From Cyanobacteria bacterium K_Offshore_surface_m2_239 (GTDB lineage Bacteria > Cyanobacteriota > Cyanobacteriia > PCC-6307 > Cyanobiaceae), in NCBI GenBank assembly GCA_016882305.1, contig VGQX01000015.1, positions 1 to 35,603 on the forward strand: a stretch of 35,603 bases of DNA, read 5' to 3'. Position numbers and translations under genes: made by a program. Under the pieces are notes generated by a model. It did not search any database. It was not told the DNA's origin and was given only the letters and a program-made list of their open reading frames with translations. How positions within the stretch are numbered: the stretch's first letter is position 1; each line of letters starts with the position of its first letter. Positions 17,038 through 24,548 of this stretch are shown in pieces.

Positions 17038-18691
17038 CCGCCCCCTGACTGCTGGAGCTGACCTGACGGGCGAACTTGCCGAGCACGCCGGTGCGGTAGC
17101 GGGGCGTGGGCGGGGTCCAGACGGCGCGGCGTCGGGCCAGCTCCTCCTCCTCCACGTTCAACTGGAGCAGAAGTCGCTCCGCATCCACCGTGATGCTGTC
17201 ACCGTCTTTCACCAGGGCGATGGTGCCGCCGACGGCCGCTTCCGGCGCCACATGGCCCACCACCAGGCCGTAGGTGCCACCGGAGAAGCGGCCATCGGTG
17301 ATCAGCGCCACCGACTCCCCCAATCCCTGTCCGACGATGGCGGAGGTGGGCGCGAGCATCTCCCGCATCCCCGGCCCGCCCACAGGACCCTCATTGCGGA
17401 TCACCACGACGTCATTCGCCTGGATCCGACCGTCCAGAATCGCTTCCAAACAGCTCTCCTCGCTCTCAAAGACCCTGGCCGGGCCAGTGAGAACTGGCTT
17501 TTTGACGCCACTGATCTTGGCCACCGCCCCCTCTTGGGCCAGGTTGCCCTTCAGGATGGCCAGGTGCCCCTTGGCGTAAAGCGGATGGCTGAGGGGGCGG
17601 ATCACGTCTTGCCCTGACGGGGGGACGGAGGGAACGGAAGCCAGCACCTCCCGCAACGTGCGACCCTCAATGGTGCGGCAGTCGCCATGAAGCAAGCCCG
17701 CATCCAACAAGAGTTTCATCACCTGGGGAATGCCTCCGGCCTGATGCAAGTCGACGGTGACGAAGCGTCCGCTGGGCTTCAAATCGCAGAAGACAGGAAC
17801 GCGTTGCCGGATGGTTTCAAAATCATCGATCACCAGAGGCACGCCAGCTGTGCGCGCGATGGCGAGGAGGTGCAACACCGCATTGGTGGAGCCACCCACC
17901 GCCATGATGACGCTGATGGCATTTTCAAACGCTTCGCGGGTGAGCAAATCAAGGGGCCGGATATTGGCCTTGATCGCCTGAACCAGCACTTCCGCTGAAC
18001 GGGCGGCGCTGTCGGACTTTTCAGGATCTTCTGCCGCCATCGTCGAACTTCCAGGCAGGCTCAAGCCCATGGACTCAATCACGGAGCTCATGGTGTTGGC
18101 TGTGAACATGCCCCCGCAGCTTCCGGCTCCAGGGCAAGCATTCTTTTCAATGGCGAGCAGTTCCGCCTCATTGATTTTTTTGGCGGTGATCTGACCCACG
18201 GCTTCAAAAGAACTGACGACGGTCAGATCGTGCCCATCAAGTTTTCCTGGTTTGATCGTACCTCCATAAACAAAGATGGCTGGGATGTTCATGCGAGCAA
18301 TAGCCAGCATGGCCCCTGGCATGTTTTTGTCGCAACCACCGATCGCCAGAACACCATCCATGCTTTGGGCGTTGCAGGCGGTTTCAATCGCATCGGCGAT
18401 GACTTCCCGTGAGACCAGGGAATACTTCATCCCCTCTGTCCCCATGGATATCCCGTCGCTGACGGTGATCGTGCCGAACAATTGCGGCATGCCACCAGCG
18501 CCGCGCGTGGCTTCCTCGGCGCGTCGCGCCAAATCGTTCAGCCCCACGTTGCAGGGGGTGATGGTGCTGTAGCCATTGGCAATGCCGATGATCGGCTTGC
18601 CGAAATCCTCATCTCCAAAGCCCACGGCCCGCAACATGGCCCGATTGGGAGAACGTTGGATCCCCTTGGTGATGGCGTCGGAACGCAACAT
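17015..18691 (-). CDS. ilvD: Dihydroxy-acid dehydratase
   Basis: Iron-sulfur enzyme that dehydrates 2,3-dihydroxy acids to 2-oxo acids in valine, isoleucine, leucine and pantothenate synthesis. The 558-residue protein has cluster-ligand candidates Cys47 (TPCNVG), Cys120 ([11 protein letters not shown]) and Cys192 ([13 protein letters not shown]), as in the [2Fe-2S] type, and the C-terminal [20 protein letters not shown] signature. ATG 18691 gives [20 protein letters not shown], the normal N-terminus. Composition changes sharply along the gene: a 60-base sample near the 5' end is 53% GC (18181-18240) and one near the 3' end 77% (17221-17280). Two overlapping hairpins lie directly upstream of the start codon. 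Confidence 0.97.
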   Translation of the reverse strand: MLRSDAITKGIQRSPNRAMLRAVGFGDEDFGKPIIGIANGYSTITPCNVGLNDLARRAEEATRGAGGMPQLFGTITVSDGISMGTEGMKYSLVSREVIADAIETACNAQSMDGVLAIGGCDKNMPGAMLAIARMNIPAIFVYGGTIKPGKLDGHDLTVVSSFEAVGQITAKKINEAELLAIEKNACPGAGSCGGMFTANTMSSVIESMGLSLPGSSTMAAEDPEKSDSAARSAEVLVQAIKANIRPLDLLTREAFENAISVIMAVGGSTNAVLHLLAIARTAGVPLVIDDFETIRQRVPVFCDLKPSGRFVTVDLHQAGGIPQVMKLLLDAGLLHGDCRTIEGRTLREVLASVPSVPPSGQDVIRPLSHPLYAKGHLAILKGNLAQEGAVAKISGVKKPVLTGPARVFESEESCLEAILDGRIQANDVVVIRNEGPVGGPGMREMLAPTSAIVGQGLGESVALITDGRFSGGTYGLVVGHVAPEAAVGGTIALVKDGDSITVDAERLLLQLNVEEEELARRRAVWTPPTPRYRTGVLGKFARQVSSSSQGAVTDQPPT

Positions 18692-18694
18692 GGC

Positions 18695-18729
18695 GGTCTG
18701 CTCAGACCCCTCGACCCTACTGAGGGGTC
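18695..18729 (-). promoter_or_regulatory. Two mutually exclusive hairpins in the ilvD leader
   Basis: Read on the minus strand, GACCCCTC (18729-18722) pairs with GAGGGGTC (18712-18705) across a 9-nt loop. The last four bases of that arm also begin GGTCTG (18708-18703), which pairs with CAGACC (18700-18695), ending three bases before the ilvD ATG. Only one can form at a time, and either would affect ribosome access. The only SD-like sequence (GAGG) is in the first hairpin. Confidence 0.5.
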
Positions 18730-18836
18730 GGTGGGGTCGGGTGGCTTCCAGTGCGGGCTCTACAGGAAAAATTTGGAGAGAACAGGACCTTCAAGATTTC
18801 ATCGCCAGCAAAGACGTTTCCGGGCTGAAACTGGAG

Positions 18837-19109
18837 TCAAGGCTGAGACGGAAGTGATTCCAACTGGCGCCGCACCTCCTCGATGGCCTGGTTGAGTTGT
18901 TGTACGCGATCTGGCAGAGCCTGCCGTTCGGAAGCCTGCTGATCCGTCAGGACCTTTGAGGCGGAGGACGACGCGCGATGGCGGCTTTGGCGCCACAGCC
19001 ACCAGGCGAAGCCACCGGCGCCAGCCAACACCCCCAGAGCGGCCGCCGTGAAGACTCCTCCAGAGGAAGCGGAGGCCTGGCGGTGAGGGTCTGCCATGGG
19101 AGAAGGCAC
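18837..19109 (-). CDS. Small single-pass membrane protein, unknown function
   Basis: A 90-residue protein with one hydrophobic segment (about residues 19-43, FTAAALGVLAGAGGFAWWLW) followed by basic residues and a C-terminal coiled-coil-like helix (RVQQLNQAIEEVRRQLESL). The layout suggests an N-out or N-in anchor with a cytoplasmic helix, but no family is recognised. It lies between upp and ilvD on the same strand with 29 bp to upp, so it is probably co-transcribed with upp. An ATG four codons downstream (MADPHRQ) is an alternative start. Charged, heptad-like organisation makes a spurious ORF unlikely. Confidence 0.65.
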   Translation of the reverse strand: MPSPMADPHRQASASSGGVFTAAALGVLAGAGGFAWWLWRQSRHRASSSASKVLTDQQASERQALPDRVQQLNQAIEEVRRQLESLPSQP

Positions 19110-19138
19110 TAAGGGCCGATCTTCTCACCTTAAAGGGC

Positions 19139-19819
19139 TCAAGCGGATTCCGCTTCCGGAGTGGCGTGTCCGTAGAGACGGGCGGCGGGATCGCCAAAGC
19201 CTGGAAGGATCTTCCCCTCTTCGCTCAGATCGGGGTCGATGCACGCCGCATAAAGCGTGAGTTCCGGGAAGGCCTCACCCACCACCTTCAGGCCTGGGGC
19301 CGCCGCCACGGTGGTGATCACCCGCAGGCGGGGGCCCTGGACCCCCGCGTCGGCCAGGCGTTCGAGGAGCGCCAGAAGAGTGCGGCCGGTGGCGAGCTGG
19401 GGGAGCCAGGCGAGCACGCCGACGCGGTCCCCGATCGTGGCGGGCAGATCATCCAGATACCAATGGGCCGCCCCATGGGGTGGGGCGTCAATGCCCACAT
19501 GGCAGATCCGGGCCGATGGCACCACGGCCCTCGCCCCCTCCCAAAGTCCCAGGCCACCGCGCAGAACAGGAATGGCCAGCAGCGGAATGGACGGATCGAC
19601 GATGGATCCCTCACAGGGACCCCCGGGGGTCTCAATCGTCACGCTTCGATGGGGGAGCCAGTCGCGAAGGGCCTCGTAGGTGAGCCAGCGACCCAGCTCC
19701 CCCATGGCGGTGGCAAACAGTGGCGAGGGTGTGGCGCTGTCCCGCAGGAGGGTGAGCCAGTGGGCGATCAGGGGATGGGGAGGGACCACCACCCGCAACG
19801 ACATGGCCATGGCTGCCAT
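19139..19819 (-). CDS. upp: Divergent uracil phosphoribosyltransferase-like protein
   Basis: Related to UPRT, which converts uracil and PRPP to UMP. The N-terminal region is clearly Upp (LRVVVPPHPLIAHWLTLLRD, then LGRWLTYEALRDWLP), as are PELTLYAACIDPDL and the C-terminal PGFGDPAARLYG. However, the PRPP-binding loop, normally DPMLATGG(S/T), reads LPQLATGRT, losing the aspartate and a glycine, and the uracil-site NEKGY reads SEEGK. Activity therefore cannot be assumed. The 226-residue length is normal. Possible starts are 19819, 19810 and 19804; MSLRVVV at 19804 is closest to the homologous region. It is divergent from the pentapeptide gene, with about 30 bp between them. Confidence 0.8.
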   Translation of the reverse strand: MAAMAMSLRVVVPPHPLIAHWLTLLRDSATPSPLFATAMGELGRWLTYEALRDWLPHRSVTIETPGGPCEGSIVDPSIPLLAIPVLRGGLGLWEGARAVVPSARICHVGIDAPPHGAAHWYLDDLPATIGDRVGVLAWLPQLATGRTLLALLERLADAGVQGPRLRVITTVAAAPGLKVVGEAFPELTLYAACIDPDLSEEGKILPGFGDPAARLYGHATPEAESA

Positions 19820-19849
19820 AACTTGTGCCCGAAGCGTAAGGCTGGAGCC

Positions 19850-20506
19850 ATGACCACCGAGTCCGCCAAAGGGGGCACCATGACCGTCACCCTGTCGCCG
19901 GAAGGCTCCCGAGGAAGCCGAACGGCGCGCTGGCCAGGGCTTGGCGCCGTTGTCACCCGGCTCTCCAGTCTGTGGCTTCTGATGTCACGGCCCTTTCAAG
20001 GCGGATGGGCGCGGGTCGCCCCCTTGAGTCTGCTGGTCGCCATGCTCGGCCTTGTGGCGGTGGGCGGACCACGGGAGGCGCTGGCGATCACCGCTCCGGA
20101 ATTGCGGGGACAGAGGGCCCTGCAGCAAATCGAGCCGGACATGCACGGTCGCAATCTGCGCCAGCGGGAATTTCTCAAATCGGACCTCGCGGGAGTGGAT
20201 TTCCACGGGTCGGATTTGCGGGGAGCCGTCTTCAATGGCAGCAATCTGAAGGGGGCGGATCTCCAGGCGGTGGATCTCCAGGACGCCGTCGTTTTCGCCA
20301 GCCGGTTGGACGGCGCGGATCTGCGGGGCGCGTTGCTGCGGGACGCGATGCTGCTGCAGAGCCGCTTCACCGACGCGCGCATCGCCAATGCGGACTTCAG
20401 TGGCGCCGTGCTCGATCGCTCCCAGAGACGCTCCCTCTGTGGCCGCGCGGAGGGGGTCCACCCCGAGACGGGGGTGGCGACGCGTGACAGCCTGGAGTGT
20501 GATTGA
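19850..20506 (+). CDS. Exported pentapeptide-repeat protein
   Basis: Predicted thylakoid-lumen or periplasmic pentapeptide-repeat protein of 218 residues. After a hydrophilic, variable N-terminus, a hydrophobic segment (VAPLSLLVAMLGLVAVGG, about residues 56-73) ends in EALA before ITAPEL, a plausible signal-peptidase site. The mature part has roughly fifteen A(D/N)LXX-type repeats (LAGVDFHGSDLRGAVFNGSN, then LKGADLQAVDLQDAVVF and LDGADLRGALLRDAML), which form a right-handed quadrilateral beta helix, and ends with an SLC...C pair that might form a disulfide. ATG 19850 and ATG 19880 are both possible starts; the former is chosen arbitrarily. The long reading back to 19166 is a shadow of upp. 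Function is unknown. Confidence 0.85.
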   Translation: MTTESAKGGTMTVTLSPEGSRGSRTARWPGLGAVVTRLSSLWLLMSRPFQGGWARVAPLSLLVAMLGLVAVGGPREALAITAPELRGQRALQQIEPDMHGRNLRQREFLKSDLAGVDFHGSDLRGAVFNGSNLKGADLQAVDLQDAVVFASRLDGADLRGALLRDAMLLQSRFTDARIANADFSGAVLDRSQRRSLCGRAEGVHPETGVATRDSLECD

Positions 20507-20529
20507 GCCGGCCTGAGTAAATTGCCCAC

Positions 20530-20661
20530 CATCGGTTCCGTGGGGGATCAGCCCATGGAGGAAACGGGGAAAGATCGGTGCACGGAGCCCCCCTCCGGAG
20601 TCCGACACTGTCCCGCAGCTGTGAAGGTCGCTCAACGACCCAGTCAGAACGCCCGCCGATG
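20530..20661 (+). ncRNA. Cobalamin riboswitch
   Basis: The 5' region of hupE shows the cobalamin aptamer pattern: closing stem CATCGG (20530-20535) with CCGATG (20656-20661), GGAAACGGGGAAAGATCGGTG, the highly conserved TCCCGCAGCTGTGAA (20611-20625), a GGTCG/CGACC hairpin and a B12-box-like AGTCAGAACGCCCGCC (20642-20657). The hupE start codon is 40 nt further on, so control is probably by hiding the GAGGA ribosome site (20682-20686) or by termination. The aptamer is compact (132 nt). It should repress hupE, and perhaps cobW, when adenosyl- or pseudocobalamin is plentiful. Confidence 0.9.
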
Positions 20662-20700
20662 CCCTTCCCATCCAGCCCGGCGAGGACCGGCCCCCCAACC

Positions 20701-21330
20701 ATGACGCATTTCCTGTCGCCGAGACCCGGGTCCTGGCGGCTTCCCTTCGGCGCCGGTCTGTCCGCGCTGCTTGTGACCCTGGCCGTCGCCGCCCCCGCTC
20801 TGGCCCACCATCTGATGGATCTCACCCGGATGGCGCCCTCTCCCTTGACGGGCTTCCTCAGCGGCCTGGCGCATCCGATCCTCGGTCCCGATCATCTGTT
20901 GTTTCTTTGCGCCCTCTCCTTGGTCGGGCTTCGCCAGCGGGCTCCCTGGCTGATGGCCCTGCTGGCCTCGGCGCTCGCGGGCAGCGTCGCGGGGCTGCTC
21001 CTGCCCGGACTGCCCCTGGCCGAGGCGGCCGTGGCCCTCACCCTGGTGCTGGTCGGCCTGATCTGGTTTCAGCGGTGGCCCAAGGGGCTTCTGCTGCCGG
21101 CCATCGCACTTCATGGCTACGTGCTCAGCGCCGCAGTGATCGGCTGGAGCCAGGGTCCCCTGGCCTTCTATGGGCTGGGCCTCCTGCTGAGCCAGGGCAC
21201 CCTGCTGCTGCTGGCGTTCACCTTGCTCCGCTCCTTGGCGGATCGTCTCAGCCCCCAGCGCCGGGCCTTCATCGGCGCGGCCCTGGTGGGGTGTGGCGCG
21301 GCCTGGACCTGGTCGGCGCTGGTGTCCTGA
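20701..21330 (+). CDS. hupE: HupE/UreJ-family membrane protein, probable cobalt or nickel transporter
   Basis: A 209-residue polytopic protein with an N-terminal signal-like segment ending APALAHH, then HPILGPDHLLFLCALSLVG, the HupE/UreJ signature His-Pro...Gly-Pro-Asp-His that is thought to bind a divalent metal. About five more hydrophobic helices follow (21000-21320). Family members move nickel or cobalt. The cobalamin riboswitch directly upstream and cobW directly downstream point to cobalt (or a cobalt-related step) rather than nickel for hydrogenase or urease. The ATG at 20701 starts MTHFLSPRPG; upstream in-frame codons lie in the riboswitch and are not translated in this model. Transport specificity is inference. 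Confidence 0.88.
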   Translation: MTHFLSPRPGSWRLPFGAGLSALLVTLAVAAPALAHHLMDLTRMAPSPLTGFLSGLAHPILGPDHLLFLCALSLVGLRQRAPWLMALLASALAGSVAGLLLPGLPLAEAAVALTLVLVGLIWFQRWPKGLLLPAIALHGYVLSAAVIGWSQGPLAFYGLGLLLSQGTLLLLAFTLLRSLADRLSPQRRAFIGAALVGCGAAWTWSALVS

Positions 21331-21331
21331 G

Positions 21332-22474
21332 ATGACCCTTTCTCCCTCCGCTCGCCTGCCGGTGACGGTGGTGACGGGCTTCCTGGGCGCGGGCAAGACC
21401 ACGTTGTTGCGTCACCTCCTGCTGAAGAGCGGCCAGCGGCTGGCGGTCATCGTCAATGAGTTCGGCGATGTGGGCATCGATGCCGAGCTCCTCTCCCATT
21501 GCGGTTTCTGTCCCGAGGAGGAACGGCGGGATCGCCTGGTGGAACTCACCAACGGCTGCCTCTGCTGCACCGTGCAGGACGACTTCCTGCCCACTATGGA
21601 ACGCCTGCTTGAGCGCGCCGACAGGCTGGATGGCCTGGTGGTCGAAACCAGTGGTCTGGCCCTGCCCGAGCCCTTGGTGGCCGCCTTCCAGTGGCCCGCA
21701 GTGCGCTCCCGCACCCGGGTGCATGCGGTGGTGACGGTGGTGGACGGGGAGGCTCTGGCCGCCGGCCATGTGGTCGGCGATGGGGCCGCCGTGGAGCGGC
21801 AACGTCAAGCGGATCCCAGCTTGGACCACCTCAACGCCTTGGAGGAGCTGTTCGAGGAGCAGCTGGAGCTGGCCGATGTGGTGGCGGTGAGCCGGGCCGA
21901 CACGGTGGACTCCACCGCCCTGGAGGCCGTCATGGCCGGGTTGCGCGCCAAGGTGCGAGCCGGCACTCCTGTTCTGCCGATGGCGCGGGGCGTCCTGCCC
22001 GTGGCTCTGCTGTTGGGTGGCGGCCAGGAGCCGTCCGGGGAGCGGGCGGAGCTGGAGGGGGGAGGCGCCGGCGCCGGGCCCGATCCGTTCGACGACCACG
22101 ACCACGACCATGGGCACGTCGCGATGGCGTCCCTGGTGCTGCGCCGTTGGGGGGCCCTTGGACGCCAAGAGGTCGAATCCGCCCTGCGCGACCTGCTGCG
22201 GCGTCAACCGGTGCTTCGCCTCAAGGGCCGCCTGCAAGAGCCTGGAAAACGACTGGCGCTGCAGGTGCAGGCCGTCGGTCCTCGCCTGGAGGGCTGGTAC
22301 GAGGGGCTGGCCAACCCGGATCCCGACTGCCCCGCCCTGGAACTGGTGGCGCTGGTGCCCGCCTCTCAGCTGGAGGCCCTGCGGTCGGCCAGCTCCTCCC
22401 TCTGGCCCGACGCCGCCATGGAGCCCCCGAGGAGAGGGGAGCGCGAGGTCGCCCCCGCGCCTGGCGCGCATTGA
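21332..22474 (+). CDS. cobW: CobW/COG0523-family metallochaperone GTPase
   Basis: G3E-family GTPase linked to cobalt delivery for cobalamin synthesis or zinc homeostasis. The 380-residue protein has Walker A GFLGAGKTTLL, VIVNEFGDVGIDAEL (switch I), the metal-binding GCLCCTV (CxCC), SRAD in the NKxD position, a His/Asp-rich linker DDHDHDHGH (about residue 255) and a C-terminal CobW_C domain. It starts 1 bp after the hupE stop, so the two are co-transcribed under the riboswitch; that context favours cobalt. Residues after about 355 (PRRGEREVAPAPGAH) are low-complexity and include a CGCGCC/GGCGCG palindrome in the DNA. Assignment to the family is firm, the metal is inferred. Confidence 0.9.
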   Translation: MTLSPSARLPVTVVTGFLGAGKTTLLRHLLLKSGQRLAVIVNEFGDVGIDAELLSHCGFCPEEERRDRLVELTNGCLCCTVQDDFLPTMERLLERADRLDGLVVETSGLALPEPLVAAFQWPAVRSRTRVHAVVTVVDGEALAAGHVVGDGAAVERQRQADPSLDHLNALEELFEEQLELADVVAVSRADTVDSTALEAVMAGLRAKVRAGTPVLPMARGVLPVALLLGGGQEPSGERAELEGGGAGAGPDPFDDHDHDHGHVAMASLVLRRWGALGRQEVESALRDLLRRQPVLRLKGRLQEPGKRLALQVQAVGPRLEGWYEGLANPDPDCPALELVALVPASQLEALRSASSSLWPDAAMEPPRRGEREVAPAPGAH

Positions 22475-22494
22475 AGACCTGACAGGGAGGGTGT

Positions 22495-22668
22495 TCAGTC
22501 CAGGGGGATGTCTCCCCGAACGCACACCCCGTTCCAGCAGAGGCTGCCATCCTTCTCCCAGCGAGGAGTGACCTCCCCTTGCGCACGGGCGGAGGGGCTG
22601 AGCGGGGACCAACCGATCCACAGCGTCAGCGCCAGGAGGACGAGGGCGATCCGCGCCTTGGTCCTGAT
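22495..22668 (-). CDS. Possible short exported protein without a canonical start codon
   Basis: On the minus strand, the gap between cobW and purS encodes 57 residues that look like a signal peptide plus a short mature domain: basic TKAR, hydrophobic IALVLLALTLWIGW, SPSARAQ as a cleavage site, then RWEKDGSLCWNGVCVRGD with two Cys five residues apart. It fits the spacer almost exactly. No ATG, GTG or TTG occurs in frame within the spacer; the next is a GTG near 22779 inside antisense purS. An ATC at 22650 has AAGG five bases upstream. Either a rare start codon is used, the start lies inside purS, or it is a degraded gene. Coordinates at the 5' end are approximate. Confidence 0.35.
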   Translation of the reverse strand: MRTKARIALVLLALTLWIGWSPLSPSARAQGEVTPRWEKDGSLCWNGVCVRGDIPLD

Positions 22669-22693
22669 GGGCTGCGAAGATTGGGAGGTTGCC

Positions 22694-22969
22694 GTGCGGC
22701 TGGTGCCTCTTTTTCGTGCCCGGGTCCAGGTGTCCCTGCGACCGTCCGTGCTGGATCCCGCCGGGGAAGCCACTCGCGCCGCCGCGGCGCGCCTCGGAGT
22801 GTCCGGCATCCAACGCTTGCGAATCGGCAAGGCGATCGAGGTGGAGCTGGAAGCCCCGGACCGCGGCAGCGCCCAAAACCAACTGGAGCTGCTCAGCGAT
22901 CGTCTGCTGGCCAACCCTGTGATCGAAGACTGGACCCTTGATGTGGCGGAGGCCCCGGAGCCGGCATGA
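22694..22969 (+). CDS. purS: Phosphoribosylformylglycinamidine synthase subunit PurS
   Basis: Small subunit of the three-part FGAM synthase (PurS, PurQ, PurL) in purine synthesis; it bridges ammonia transfer between PurQ and PurL. The 91 residues match the family: [41 protein letters not shown] and [16 protein letters not shown]. The GTG at 22694 has GGGAGG five bases upstream and gives [11 protein letters not shown]; an in-frame ATG at 22667 is possible but lacks such a site. The TGA overlaps the purQ ATG. purL is not in the window. Confidence 0.92.
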   Translation: MRLVPLFRARVQVSLRPSVLDPAGEATRAAAARLGVSGIQRLRIGKAIEVELEAPDRGSAQNQLELLSDRLLANPVIEDWTLDVAEAPEPA

Positions 22970-23622
22970 CCATCGGCATCGTGGTGTTCCCCGGCTCGAA
23001 CTGCGATCGGGATCTGCGCTGGGCCATGGAGGGCTGCCTGCGGCGGCCGACCCGCTTCCTCTGGCATGAGGAGCGGGACCTGGCCGGGGTGGAGGCTGTG
23101 ATCCTGCCCGGAGGCTTCAGCTACGGCGACTATCTCCGCTGTGGCGCCATCGCCCGGTTTGCACCCATCCTGGAGGAGGTGCGCCGGTTTGCCCTGGCGG
23201 GCGGCCCGGTGCTGGGGATCTGCAATGGATTTCAGGTGCTCACCGAAATGGGGCTCCTCCCCGGGGCCCTGACCCGCAATCGCGACCTGCACTTTCGCTG
23301 CGAGCCGGCCGTTCTGGAGGTCAGTCCCGGATGTTGTGGCTGGCTGCGGGGCTACAGCGAGGGAGCCACCATTGCATTGCCCATCGCCCACGGGGAGGGC
23401 CGGTATCAGGTGGATGCCTCAACATTGCACCGCCTGAGGGAGGGCGGCCAGGTGGTGCTGCGATATCACGACAATCCGAATGGTTCTGCGGGCGATGTGG
23501 CGGGGGTCTGCAATGAACGCGGCAATGTCCTCGGGTTGATGCCCCATCCCGAGCGAGCCTGTGATCCCCTCCTGGGTGGGGTGGACGGTCGTCCTCTTCT
23601 TGCGTCCCTCGGAAGAGGTTGA
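22966..23622 (+). CDS. purQ: Phosphoribosylformylglycinamidine synthase subunit PurQ
   Basis: Class I glutamine amidotransferase subunit that supplies ammonia to PurL. The 218 residues include [31 protein letters not shown], the nucleophile Cys in [18 protein letters not shown], and the catalytic His/Glu in [12 protein letters not shown]. It overlaps purS by four bases (ATGA). The downstream gene is a convergent peroxiredoxin; 155 bp separate them. Length and catalytic residues are normal. Confidence 0.96.
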   Translation: MTIGIVVFPGSNCDRDLRWAMEGCLRRPTRFLWHEERDLAGVEAVILPGGFSYGDYLRCGAIARFAPILEEVRRFALAGGPVLGICNGFQVLTEMGLLPGALTRNRDLHFRCEPAVLEVSPGCCGWLRGYSEGATIALPIAHGEGRYQVDASTLHRLREGGQVVLRYHDNPNGSAGDVAGVCNERGNVLGLMPHPERACDPLLGGVDGRPLLASLGRG

Positions 23623-23732
23623 GGCCTGCGAGAGGACCATTGGCGTTGCTGGGAAGCGCAGCGGAAGCCATGTCATTCCCGTGTCGGGAACGACGACCGC
23701 GGAAAGCGACCATCCCGGCGAAAACAAGGCAC

Positions 23733-23757
23733 AAAAAAGGGCCCCCGCAGGGGCCCC
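23733..23757 (-). terminator. Rho-independent terminator of the peroxiredoxin gene
   Basis: Read on the minus strand, GGGCCCC is followed by a 4-nt loop, a matching GGGGCCC arm and TTTTTT (complement of the A-run 23733-23738). The 7-bp all-GC stem plus six T is a textbook intrinsic terminator, about 20 bp past the stop of the peroxiredoxin gene. Confidence 0.9.
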
Positions 23758-23777
23758 GAGGAGGCGATGACGCAGGA

Positions 23778-24368
23778 TCAGCCGATGGCGGCGAAGAAGT
23801 CTTTGCTCTTCACCGGATCGGGATTCATGGTCTTGTCTCCAGGGGTCCAGTTGGCGGGGCAAACCTCGTCGGGATGGGATTGCACGTACCGGAAGGCTTG
23901 CAGGACTCGCAGGGTTTCATCGACACTGCGGCCGACGGGGAGATTGTTGATGGTGCTGTGCATGATCACACCTTCGGGATCGATGATGAATAGACCGCGC
24001 AAAGCGATACCTGCATCTTCGTCAAGAACGCCGTAGGCACGAGCGATTTCTTTTTTCAAATCGGCGACCAAAGGATAGGCGATATCGCCAAGACCGCCAT
24101 TCTTGCGATCGGTCTGGACCCACGCCAGATGGCTGAATTGGCTGTCAACAGACACGCCGATCACCTCAGTGTTGCGGCTGGAGAAGTCAGCGTGGCGATC
24201 ACTGAAGGCAGTGATTTCCGTCGGGCAGACGAAGGTGAAATCGAGGGGGTAGAAGAAGAGAACAACGTACTTGCCGCGATAGTGCGACAGGGTGATCTCC
24301 TTGAACTCCTGGTCAACCACGGCGGTGGCGGTGAAATCTGGAGCTGGCAGACCGACAAGCCTGGACAT
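23778..24368 (-). CDS. Typical 2-Cys peroxiredoxin
   Basis: Thiol peroxidase reducing hydrogen peroxide and alkyl hydroperoxides, normally recycled by thioredoxin or NTRC. The 196 residues contain the peroxidatic Cys in [14 protein letters not shown], the GGLG insertion ([12 protein letters not shown]), the resolving Cys in [13 protein letters not shown], and a C-terminal KDFFAAIG tail. GGLG plus a YF-like tail (here FF) is the pattern associated with overoxidation-sensitive enzymes. ATG 24368 ([14 protein letters not shown]) is the family start; the upstream ATG at 24416 adds unrelated residues. GC content is low for the region (45% in the sampled line 24001-24060). A 17-bp palindrome lies upstream. 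Confidence 0.95.
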   Translation of the reverse strand: MSRLVGLPAPDFTATAVVDQEFKEITLSHYRGKYVVLFFYPLDFTFVCPTEITAFSDRHADFSSRNTEVIGVSVDSQFSHLAWVQTDRKNGGLGDIAYPLVADLKKEIARAYGVLDEDAGIALRGLFIIDPEGVIMHSTINNLPVGRSVDETLRVLQAFRYVQSHPDEVCPANWTPGDKTMNPDPVKSKDFFAAIG

Positions 24369-24446
24369 GGGGAATGACAGTTGAGGGGAGGAACGGTTCA
24401 AGGGCGCCGACCACACGCATCAGACCGCAAGTGAAGCAGCGTACGC

Positions 24447-24463
24447 GAAGTCGGACCGACTTC
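24447..24463. promoter_or_regulatory. 17-bp palindrome upstream of the peroxiredoxin gene
   Basis: GAAGTCGG and CCGACTTC flank one central base. On the minus strand a TTTAAT hexamer (24474-24479) could be the -10 of the peroxiredoxin promoter, which would put the palindrome just after the transcription start, a common repressor position. No convincing -35 was found. The symmetry is seen; operator function is inferred. Confidence 0.45.
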
Positions 24464-24548
24464 CAGTTGAACGATTAAAATCTATCACAGAACTTTGCGA
24501 GTGCCCCCCTGTCCAGGGCATAGGCTGAGGAATCCTTGTTTTTCTCCC

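Noticed and set aside
21269-22882. 537-codon minus-strand frame across hupE, cobW and purS
   Set aside because: Opposite well-supported genes, with Gly/Gln/His-rich low-information sequence. Only the separate short secreted-looking frame in the cobW-purS gap was kept.
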